The notes under the pieces were generated by a model that was not told the origin of the DNA, did no database searches, and was given only the letters and a program-made list of their open reading frames with translations. This document shows positions 21,930-27,473 of a stretch of 27,473 bases of DNA, piece by piece. Source of the stretch: a virus. Both the position numbers and the translations under genes were made by a program. Location of the stretch: positions 1-27,473 of the IMG/VR virus record IMGVR_UViG_3300044491_000211. One strand, written 5' to 3'. Every line of letters begins with the position of its first letter. Position 1 is the stretch's first letter.

Positions 21930-22381
21930 GCATTGTGACTTGTGGCATAGACTGCGGCTACCGCACAGGCGGCGTGGCGCTGGTCGGTGAAAACTGGTCG
22001 GAGGTGCATGACCTGCCCGTGTACAGCGAGGGCGGCGTAGACGTCGTGGCGCTGATGGATATTCTCACGTCGGTGGATCGGCTCGATCACATCTGGATCG
22101 AGAGGCAGCAGGCGATGCCAAAGCAAGGCGTCAGCTCGACGTTTAAGCTGGGGTATGCGTTTGGCCAGATCACGACGACCGTGGCGCTGTCGCGCACGCG
22201 CTACACAATGGTGACGCCGGTCGTGTGGAAGCGGGCGATGAACCTGCCAAAGGATAAAGACGCGGCGCGTCGGATGGCGCAGCAGTGGTTTCCCGACAGG
22301 GCGAGCGAGCTGAAGCGCAAGAAAGATGAACACAAAGCAGAGGCGCTCTTAATTGCGCTCTACGGAAGGGGGAAGGCGTGA
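21926..22381 (+). CDS. RuvC-like Holliday-junction resolvase
   Basis: A 151-aa protein with TTG 21926 start, 7 bases from AAGGAGG and overlapping the upstream stop (TTGA). The RNase H-like fold is seen from CGIDCGYRTGGVALV (Asp9), HIWIERQQAMPKQGV (Glu59), then YAFGQITTT and DEHKAEALLIALYG (Asp134/His136). Family members cut four-way junctions symmetrically with two metal ions. In a phage it resolves recombination and replication branches before packaging. It precedes the RecE-like nuclease and SSB-like genes, forming a recombination set. Confidence 0.85.
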   Translation: MSIVTCGIDCGYRTGGVALVGENWSEVHDLPVYSEGGVDVVALMDILTSVDRLDHIWIERQQAMPKQGVSSTFKLGYAFGQITTTVALSRTRYTMVTPVVWKRAMNLPKDKDAARRMAQQWFPDRASELKRKKDEHKAEALLIALYGRGKA

Positions 22382-23178
22382 CCATATCGACAACCATGTC
22401 AAACGAGGAATACCACCTCAGCGACGCGCTCAGCGCCTCTGGCGCCAAGACAATCGCCATGAAGTCGCTGGCGCATTACAAGTATGCCGAGCGCAAGGAA
22501 AGCACAGCATTCGACGTCGGCACGGCCACGCACACGCTGGTGTTTGAGCCGCAGCACGCAAGCACCGTATGGTGCGGGCCGGAGACGCGGCGCGGCAAGG
22601 ATTGGACACAGCATAAGGCAGAAGCCGACGCCAACGGCGCGCTGCTGCTAACGGAAGGCGACTATAAGGTTGCCGTGGACGCGGCAAACGCGGTGCGCAG
22701 CAACAAGGAGGTGGCCAAGCTGCTATCCGGCGATCTGATCTGCGAGGCCAGCATATTTGCGAAGGACGCGCAGACGGGCGTGGATCTGCGCTGCCGTCCA
22801 GACGGGTGGCGTCGTGACATCGGGGCGCTGATCGATCTGAAGACGACCATCGCTCCAGACCCCGAAGGCTTCGCCAAGCAGGTGGCCAACTTCGGGTATC
22901 ACATACAAGAAAGCTTCTACCGCAGGACGATGGGCCTGATCGGCGAGGAGATCGACAGGTTTATCTTCATCAGCGTGGGCAAGGAAGCGCCTTACCCCGT
23001 TGGTGTGTACGAGCTTGACTGGCGCACGCTCAACGAGGGCGACGCGGCAGTTCAACACGCGCTGGAGCAGTTTGCGATAGCGCGTAACACGGGCGTCTGG
23101 GGATACGGGTATGGGGAGCTGCAAACGCTCCAGATACCGCGCTGGGCGTTCAACTTCACCGCGTCACACGGCGCATAA
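22378..23178 (+). CDS. PD-(D/E)XK exonuclease, RecE/DUF3799-like
   Basis: A 266-aa protein with GTG 22378 (GTGA overlap). Nuclease motifs: Glu123 in CEASIFAK, Asp142 in CRPDGW, Asp153-Leu-Lys155 in ALIDLKTT, and the helix FAKQVANFGYHIQESFYRR with Gln168 and Tyr174/181. The opening MSNEEYHLSDALSASGAKTI is typical of the RecE-like exonuclease group, 5'-3' degraders that make 3' tails for annealing. No separate annealase is obvious; the next gene, SSB-like, may partner it. Confidence 0.85.
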   Translation: MTISTTMSNEEYHLSDALSASGAKTIAMKSLAHYKYAERKESTAFDVGTATHTLVFEPQHASTVWCGPETRRGKDWTQHKAEADANGALLLTEGDYKVAVDAANAVRSNKEVAKLLSGDLICEASIFAKDAQTGVDLRCRPDGWRRDIGALIDLKTTIAPDPEGFAKQVANFGYHIQESFYRRTMGLIGEEIDRFIFISVGKEAPYPVGVYELDWRTLNEGDAAVQHALEQFAIARNTGVWGYGYGELQTLQIPRWAFNFTASHGA

Positions 23179-23207
23179 CACAGGCACACAACGTCAAGGA
23201 GACAAAC

Positions 23208-23795
23208 ATGCCAATATCATTCGGAGAAACATCAGACGCGAGCGGCGCGTATATACGGGTCAACCTTCCGCAGAACCGTTGGACGGTAAACAAGGGCGGC
23301 GATCCCGAAGCCATCGACATGGCCAAGGGCATCGCAATCGACATTGCCAACGTGAAGTTCGGGTGGCTCAAGATCGCCGTCGGGATGCGCGACTGGCAGG
23401 AGTGGCCATCGCCTTCGCAGGCAACGCCTAAGCCGACCGAGACAGACGCGGAAGGCAAGCCAGCGTATAAGCAGGGGTTCGACGTGGACTGCTGGATGTC
23501 GGACGGCACCAAGGCGCAGTTCAGCAACAACTCATACGGCACGGGGCAGTTCATCGCCAAGCTGTACAACCAAGCGGAAAACGCGCCGGAGTTTGCGCAG
23601 GGCATGGTGCCGGTCGTCAGCGTCACGACGTCCACGCCTGTCGTGGTCGGCAAGGGAACGTCATACGATCTGGGGTTCACCATCGCAAAGTGGATTGCGA
23701 AACCGGCAGACAGCACGCCGCCCAAGCCGGAGCCGGTGCCAACCGCAGCGGCACCCGTTTCCAGCGTGGTAGACGCAGACGACTTCGGCTTCTAA
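23208..23795 (+). CDS. SSB-like single-strand DNA-binding protein
   Basis: A 195-aa protein at ATG 23208, AAGGAG 13 bases upstream. A strand-rich body (AYIRVNLPQNRWTVNK; FGWLKIAVGMRDWQEW; VPVVSVTTSTPVVVGKGTSY) leads to a Pro/Ala linker and the acidic tail VDADDFGF, similar to the SSB C-terminal tip that recruits partners. Placed after a RecE-like nuclease, a single-strand binding or annealing-helper role is plausible. Family-level identification is not certain. Confidence 0.6.
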   Translation: MPISFGETSDASGAYIRVNLPQNRWTVNKGGDPEAIDMAKGIAIDIANVKFGWLKIAVGMRDWQEWPSPSQATPKPTETDAEGKPAYKQGFDVDCWMSDGTKAQFSNNSYGTGQFIAKLYNQAENAPEFAQGMVPVVSVTTSTPVVVGKGTSYDLGFTIAKWIAKPADSTPPKPEPVPTAAAPVSSVVDADDFGF

Positions 23796-23806
23796 GATAA
23801 CAAGCT

Positions 23807-23830
23807 CCACGCCTGCTTCGGCGGGCGTGG
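23807..23830 (+). terminator. UUCG-capped terminator
   Basis: A 10-bp stem (CCACGCCTGC 23807-23816, GCGGGCGTGG 23821-23830, one T-G pair) capped by TTCG and followed by TTATAAC. It separates the recombination genes from the replication gene. Confidence 0.75.
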
Positions 23831-23860
23831 TTATAACAAAAGTTAAAACGGGGAAGCGGG

Positions 23861-26062
23861 ATGAGCGTAAACTATTTTGCAAAGGTACGGGAAAGCGTCG
23901 TAACCGAGATCGGCATGGCGCCGCAGGGGCGTCGCAACGAGGCGCTGAACCTAGCGGCATACGCGCTGGGTCGGCACGCGCACATGGACGCCGCCAACAT
24001 AGATAGCAGCGTCATAGACTTGCACACGGCGGCCAAGGCAATCGGGCTGCAGGAACACGAAATCAAGGCAACCATTGGCAGCGGGTTCAAGCGTGGCAGC
24101 GAAAACCCGAAGCAACTTGAAAACGATGACGCGGTGCCGTTTCAGCCGAGCGAGATGGACCGCCTGATCGTAAGACTTGCCAGCAAGGATCTGCTGATCC
24201 GCGACGAGGAAACGCGCGCCGAGAAAATCGCAAAGGCGCAAGCCGCTTGGGAGCGCAGCGTGCCAATATCACGCGAGAACAAGGACGCCGTCAGACCGGC
24301 GCTGCTGTACCTGAACAACCGTGGCATGCGCGCAGGCGTGGCAGAGGGCGTCGCGCGGTTTAGCCCCAGCCTGTACGATGGGCCAGCGATACTGTTTCCC
24401 GCGACCAACGCCGAGGGCGACGTCTGCGGCGTGCAGGCGGTGCTGCTAACGCCGGACGGGAAGAAGCGCGAGCATAACAACATCAACAAGTATTCACGCG
24501 GATCACTGGTGGGCAATGCCATGCGGATCGGCGATCAGCACGAGGGCGGCGCGATCATATTGGTCGAGGGGCCAGAGGATGCGCTGAGCGTGCGTCAAGC
24601 GATCATGGGCCACGTCGAGGCGACAATCGTCTGCACGTTTGGCAAGTCTGGCATGAAGACGTTTAACGCGCCGCGCGCATCAGACGTCACGATCTGCGCA
24701 GACCCTGACCTCGACGTGGAGGCGGTTTCCGACGTGCTGCGCGGCGACGGCAGCACCGACGTCCACGTTGTGCGCTTCGACGCGCTGGGCGTGGAAAACG
24801 TAAAGGATGCCAACGACTACCTGCAGGAGGCGGGCGCGCAAAAGCTGCGCGAGGCGCTGGCGCTGGCGAAGCCGGTTGAGGAAGTAAAGCAGGAGCGCAT
24901 CGCAGGCGAGCGCCAGTGGCCAACTGCATATGAGCCAATAGACCCCGCGACAATACCGGCGCGGCGGTGGATCTACGGGCAGCATTACGTGCGAGGCCAT
25001 GTCAGCGTGCTGGCGTCGGCAGGCGGCGTCGGGAAGACGTCTCTGCAGATCGTGGAGGCATTGTGCATCGGAACGGGCAAGCCGCTGCTGGGCGAGGCCA
25101 TACACGAGCCGTGCAAGGTGTGGATCATCAATCTGGAAGACCCGCTGGAGGAGATGCAGAGACGCCTTGCGGCGGCGATGCTTCACTACGGCGTCACCGC
25201 CGAGGAAATACGGGGGCGCTTGTTCCTCGACGCCGGTAGGAGCCTCAACATGGTTTTCGCCAATCAGGGGCGCGACGGGATCGAGGTCAACGACGAGATG
25301 CTCGACTACATGGCGGCCAAGATCAAGGAGAACGACATCGGCATGGTGATGATCGACCCGTGGGTTGGCGCCAACCAGATCAACGAGAACGACAACGTGG
25401 CCATGAACGCAGCCGTCGGTGCCGTCCGTAGCATCTGCGACGAGACAGACTGCGCCGTGGCGCTGGTGCATCACATCCGCAAAGGCAACGGCGACGAGGC
25501 AACCATAGACAGCGTCAGGGGCGCGGGGTCGCTGATCGGGGCGGCGAGGGCGGCGCGGGTCATCAACAAGATCAGCGCCGAAGACGCGCAGAAGCTGGGC
25601 GTGTCAGAGGCGGAGAGCCTCGGCATATTCCGCGTGGACGACGGCAAGGCAAACTTGGCACCGCCAGCCGCGAAGGCGGTCTACCGGCGCATGGTGGGCG
25701 TGCAGCTGCCAAACATGGAATATGTCGGCGTGGCCACTGAATATGCGATGCCGGATCTCTTCGACGGCGTGTCGGCGCGCGACGCGATGAAGGTGCAGCG
25801 CGCGGTGGGCGACGCGGAAGCGCAGGGCGAGCCGCTCCGCGCAAACGTGCAGGCCAAGACGTGGGTCGGCGTCACCGTGGCAGACGTGCTGGGGCTGGAC
25901 TTGGAGAAGCGACACGAGAAGGCGAAGGCCAAGGCAATCGTGGCCAAGTGGATCGAGAACGGCGTGCTGCGCAAGACGTCTGCGCCAAGCAAGCGTGACG
26001 GCAGGGATGTGCCATGCGTGGTGGTGGGTGAATGGATAACGGGAGAGGAGGCGGGGGTATGA
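23861..26062 (+). CDS. Replication protein: PriCT-like, Toprim and RecA-fold helicase
   Basis: A 733-aa protein at ATG 23861. Residues about 24-85 (RRNEALNLAAYALGR ... EHEIKATIGSGFKRG) match the C-terminal domain of phage primase/polymerases. Residues about 231-320 are a Toprim fold: Glu236 in LVEGPED and the DPD at 281-283. From about 360 there is a RepA/DnaB-type motor: Walker A ASAGGVGKTS (385-394), Walker B-like VMIDPW (496-501), and VHHIRKG. The C-terminus has a possible winged helix (AKAIVAKWIENGVLRK). It would unwind and possibly prime the phage DNA; no polymerase is seen in the window. The origin-like repeats follow immediately. Confidence 0.85.
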   Translation: MSVNYFAKVRESVVTEIGMAPQGRRNEALNLAAYALGRHAHMDAANIDSSVIDLHTAAKAIGLQEHEIKATIGSGFKRGSENPKQLENDDAVPFQPSEMDRLIVRLASKDLLIRDEETRAEKIAKAQAAWERSVPISRENKDAVRPALLYLNNRGMRAGVAEGVARFSPSLYDGPAILFPATNAEGDVCGVQAVLLTPDGKKREHNNINKYSRGSLVGNAMRIGDQHEGGAIILVEGPEDALSVRQAIMGHVEATIVCTFGKSGMKTFNAPRASDVTICADPDLDVEAVSDVLRGDGSTDVHVVRFDALGVENVKDANDYLQEAGAQKLREALALAKPVEEVKQERIAGERQWPTAYEPIDPATIPARRWIYGQHYVRGHVSVLASAGGVGKTSLQIVEALCIGTGKPLLGEAIHEPCKVWIINLEDPLEEMQRRLAAAMLHYGVTAEEIRGRLFLDAGRSLNMVFANQGRDGIEVNDEMLDYMAAKIKENDIGMVMIDPWVGANQINENDNVAMNAAVGAVRSICDETDCAVALVHHIRKGNGDEATIDSVRGAGSLIGAARAARVINKISAEDAQKLGVSEAESLGIFRVDDGKANLAPPAAKAVYRRMVGVQLPNMEYVGVATEYAMPDLFDGVSARDAMKVQRAVGDAEAQGEPLRANVQAKTWVGVTVADVLGLDLEKRHEKAKAKAIVAKWIENGVLRKTSAPSKRDGRDVPCVVVGEWITGEEAGV

Positions 26063-26283
26063 TGGCCAGCGAGACGGGTGGCGTCGGGGGCGTTTCCGCA
26101 CGTTCCGCACTTACCGCACTTACGGTGCGGCGTGGTGCCGAGGGTGCGGTAAATACGGCAAGAAATCTTCCGCCGCACCACTTGCATATATATATGCAAG
26201 GTGCGGAGAGAAGTGCGGGCGTATTTATTGGAGGTGCGGAGATCGGTTTGATGGGGATGCGTAGGGGGCATGGTCATGGTTAA
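26059..26283 (+). CDS. Possible 74-aa ORF through the repeat cluster (doubtful)
   Basis: ATG 26059 overlaps the stop of the helicase gene (ATGA), and the frame stays open to 26283. Its composition (Gly, Ala, Arg, Met; repeated SA/TA-L residues) simply mirrors the GTGCGG elements below it, and it overlaps the next gene. It may be translated or may be an accident of an open repeat region; non-coding is slightly favoured. Confidence 0.25.
   Translation: MMASETGGVGGVSARSALTALTVRRGAEGAVNTARNLPPHHLHIYMQGAERSAGVFIGGAEIGLMGMRRGHGHG
26096..26239. repeat. Candidate replication origin: nine GTGCGG/CCGCAC elements
   Basis: CCGCAC at 26096, 26105, 26114 and 26173; GTGCGG at 26125, 26144, 26201, 26213 and 26234. 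The first three are exact 9-base tandem steps, and the third and fourth form an inverted repeat with a TTACG loop. The cluster brackets an AT-rich perfect palindrome. Iterons, an AT-rich hairpin and a place directly after the helicase gene are the usual marks of a replication origin. A packaging or repressor region is the alternative. Confidence 0.65.
26181..26200. repeat. Perfect 20-bp AT-rich palindrome in the origin-like cluster
   Basis: CTTGCATATATATATGCAAG is a full palindrome. It is extended by CCGCAC (26173-26178, plus a CA bulge) and GTGCGG (26201-26206) into a hairpin with 16 pairs per arm set. A likely DNA-unwinding or cruciform site. Confidence 0.8.
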
Positions 26284-26863
26284 GCAGAAAGGGCGTCGCC
26301 CTACGGCAAAGCAGATAGCGTCGAAGGGGACGTTCACGGTTGGTGAAAGGACGGAGCCTATACCGGCGGCTGTCTGGGGTCAGCTGGAGCCGCTGGATCG
26401 GGTGGCGCGGGAGATGACGGAGCGGTGGGGTGACACGCTGCCGTCGCTGGTCACGCCGGATCTGGCAGGCAAGTTCGAGGCAGCCTATGAGGCGCTGAAG
26501 CAGGCGGTCGTCGAGCGTGACGTTGTGCGGACGAATAAGATCGCCACGCAGCTCATGGCGGGGTGGAAGCGCATGGAAGCGGAAGCGGAGGGCGCGGGGC
26601 ATAAGCCGCTGTCGCCGCACGCGTGGTGCGTGGAGCTGGATGGCGGGCAGATCGTGTGCTTCGCAAGGCAGGGATGCGCTGAGCTGCGCAGGCGGTATCC
26701 GCAGTGGGTGGTGTATTCGTTCGAGGATGCCGCGTGCGTGCTGAAGCAGCACTTCAGCGAGGCGTTTTTGCAGAAGGCGTTTGAGACGTTCCCCAACGCG
26801 AAGGTGACGCGTGTGGTGGATGGACATGGCAACGGAAACATAGAGGACGATATACCATGGTAA
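26276..26863 (+). CDS. Uncharacterised phage protein with SSB-Ct-like tail
   Basis: A 195-aa protein; ATG 26276 is better spaced from AGGGGG (26263-26268) than the in-frame ATG at 26270. The start is basic (KQKGRRPTAKQIASKG). The middle is helical (LAGKFEAAYEALKQAVVERD; KIATQLMAGWKRMEAEAEG), followed by a small strand-rich part (AWCVELDGGQIVCFARQGCA) and the end NIEDDIPW, close to the SSB acidic tip. Not recognised; a DNA-associated role is possible. Overlaps the following gene. Confidence 0.6.
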   Translation: MVKQKGRRPTAKQIASKGTFTVGERTEPIPAAVWGQLEPLDRVAREMTERWGDTLPSLVTPDLAGKFEAAYEALKQAVVERDVVRTNKIATQLMAGWKRMEAEAEGAGHKPLSPHAWCVELDGGQIVCFARQGCAELRRRYPQWVVYSFEDAACVLKQHFSEAFLQKAFETFPNAKVTRVVDGHGNGNIEDDIPW

Positions 26864-27126
26864 CGAGGGAAGATATTTTACGCACGGCGGGTGACTTGAT
26901 CACGGGCGACAGGCAGCGGACGTATGGCTCCGCAAAGGCGTCGCACGCGACTATTGCTGGCATGTGGTCGGCGTATCTCGGCGTGGACGTAACCGAGGTG
27001 GACGTGGCGGCGATGATGGTGCTGCTGAAGGTATCGCGGTCGCGCTCAAGCGATCACGCGGACAACTGGGTGGACGTGTGCGGTTACGCTGCGATAGCGG
27101 GTGAACTGGAGGCGTCAGGTGGGTAG
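26857..27126 (+). CDS. DUF6378-like phage protein
   Basis: An 89-aa protein at ATG 26857. The sequence TREDILRTAGDLITGDRQ, then TYGSAKASHATIAGMWSAYL, DVAAMMVLLKVSR and DNWVDVCGYAAIAGEL follows the widespread phage family DUF6378, whose function is unknown. It is the last gene before the non-coding control region. High confidence in the family, none in the function. Confidence 0.82.
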   Translation: MVTREDILRTAGDLITGDRQRTYGSAKASHATIAGMWSAYLGVDVTEVDVAAMMVLLKVSRSRSSDHADNWVDVCGYAAIAGELEASGG

Positions 27127-27145
27127 GGTAGCCTGCGAAGCGTTT

Positions 27146-27223
27146 GGGCGTCTCACAGCGGCTCTGAGGGAGCGTGAGGGCGTGTTTAGCCTCTGCGGCA
27201 GACACGCCGACGCTCAGACGCCC
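27146..27223 (+). other. Long imperfect hairpin / structured RNA
   Basis: GGGCGTCT (27146-27153) pairs with AGACGCCC (27216-27223), GAGCGT (27170-27175) with ACGCTC (27210-27215), and GGCGTGT (27179-27185) with ACACGCC (27202-27208). The 16-base side insert can fold on itself. It lies right after the last gene; a terminator without T-run, or a functional RNA leader, are possible. Confidence 0.55.
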
Positions 27224-27242
27224 GCGCGCGGATACATCAACC

Positions 27243-27256
27243 TGACCAACTGGTCA
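27243..27256. promoter_or_regulatory. Operator palindrome, copy 1
   Basis: TGACCAACTGGTCA is a perfect inverted repeat (TGACCA and TGGTCA, centre AC). It ends 12 bases before TATAAT, where it would cover the -35 zone of that promoter. Confidence 0.6.
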
Positions 27257-27262
27257 ACATGG

Positions 27263-27280
27263 GTGCGGTATAATGATACC
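27263..27280 (+). promoter_or_regulatory. TATAAT promoter element
   Basis: A perfect TATAAT at 27269-27274 sits next to GTGCGG (27263-27268) and inside GGTAT-AATG-ATACC. No good -35 is seen at normal spacing, so use may depend on the upstream operator. Confidence 0.45.
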
Positions 27281-27368
27281 ACTCTGCAATGCGGCAATAT
27301 CGCCAGCGATACAACCATAGGTAGGTGTAAAACGCTAACATGCTGATATTGCTACATAATAAATTTAA

Positions 27369-27384
27369 CATAATAACGATTATG
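27369..27384. repeat. AT-rich hairpin
   Basis: CATAAT (27369-27374) and ATTATG (27379-27384) form a perfect inverted repeat with the loop AACG, in the most AT-rich part of the window. Confidence 0.5.
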
Positions 27385-27403
27385 CGATTCCAGCTGCAGA
27401 TCC

Positions 27404-27417
27404 TGACCGTTTGGTCA
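27404..27417. promoter_or_regulatory. Operator palindrome, copy 2
   Basis: TGACCGTTTGGTCA keeps the TGACC-N4-GGTCA pattern of copy 1, including flanking CC on the left and A on the right, 161 bases away. Confidence 0.6.
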
Positions 27418-27423
27418 AATTTA

Positions 27424-27453
27424 CCCCCCCCCCACTTCGCGCTTCGACGGGGG
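27424..27453. repeat. C10 run with facing GGGGG
   Basis: Ten C at 27424-27433, then CTTCG twice, then GGGGG at 27449-27453. Can form a C5/G5 hairpin. The run length is easily altered by sequencing or replication slippage. Confidence 0.5.
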
Positions 27454-27473
27454 CGTGTGTGTATAGAGAAACA

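Larger units (their letters stand above)
27127..27473. other. Non-coding control region at the right edge
   Basis: No convincing gene. It holds a long RNA fold (27146-27223), two identical-pattern operator palindromes (27243, 27404), TATAAT (27269-27274), a hairpin (27369-27384), an AT-rich tract, and a ten-C run facing GGGGG. A likely regulatory or origin-type region for genes beyond the edge. Confidence 0.7.

Noticed and set aside
27146-27223. tRNA gene
   Set aside because: Length and outer 8-bp stem are suggestive, but there is no T-arm GTTCGA sequence, no proper anticodon arm and no fitting D-arm.
27101-27346. 81-aa ORF at the right edge
   Set aside because: It begins inside the DUF6378-like gene, has no ribosome site, and runs through the RNA fold, operator and promoter motifs.

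Overview
The window is part of a double-stranded DNA tailed-phage genome, about 27.5 kb, with nearly all genes on the plus strand and many start/stop overlaps (ATGA, GTGA, TGATG, TAATG). The portal, capsid and ejection proteins point to a podovirus with a P22-type portal and an SU10-like major capsid protein. The fairly high G+C, the GTA-type three-TM holin and the style of the early genes suggest an alphaproteobacterial, probably marine, host (Rhodobacterales or a SAR116-like group). That host call is inference. No terminase, DNA polymerase, RNA polymerase, integrase, tRNA or rRNA gene is seen. The first gene runs off the left edge, so genome parts are missing.

Layout. (1) 1-1320: an AT-richer tail-fibre module (end of an S74-chaperone fibre plus two small genes), closed by an intrinsic terminator. 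(2) 1376-10045: tail hub-like protein, C1q-like fibre protein, a GNAT-like small protein, and four large virion/ejection proteins, one carrying a lytic transglycosylase. (3) 10095-14924: portal, small protein, scaffold, major capsid, terminator hairpin, two small head genes. (4) 14924-17025: small membrane proteins, two holin-like proteins, and an M15 endolysin. One of the small membrane ORFs (15154-15330) is very short but coupled by overlaps at both ends. (5) 17022-17402: a lone minus-strand PD-(D/E)XK nuclease-like gene. (6) 17510-23795: early genes from a divergent promoter region: OB-like proteins, a zinc ribbon, a tandem structured-RNA array with a Nop/IS110-C-terminal-like protein, small regulators including a ribbon-helix-helix protein, a RuvC-like resolvase, a RecE-like nuclease and an SSB-like protein. 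(7) 23861-27126: Toprim-helicase replication protein, a cluster of GTGCGG elements around an AT-rich palindrome (candidate origin), and two late-early genes. (8) 27127-27473: non-coding control region with a long RNA fold, two copies of the same operator palindrome and a perfect TATAAT.

The outstanding feature is 19384-20598. Nine consecutive units have the form stem, 11 nt, C-GCA-GNRA-TGC hairpin, 12 nt, stem. The 11- and 12-nt intervals are identical in length in all nine units but mostly variable in sequence, the outer stems covary, and the array ends just upstream of a 234-aa protein that looks like a Nop-fold protein. This matches the published logic of TIGR-Tas systems (tandem interspaced guide RNA array plus Nop-domain Tas protein), here in a nuclease-less, TasA-like form. 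No target has been tested.
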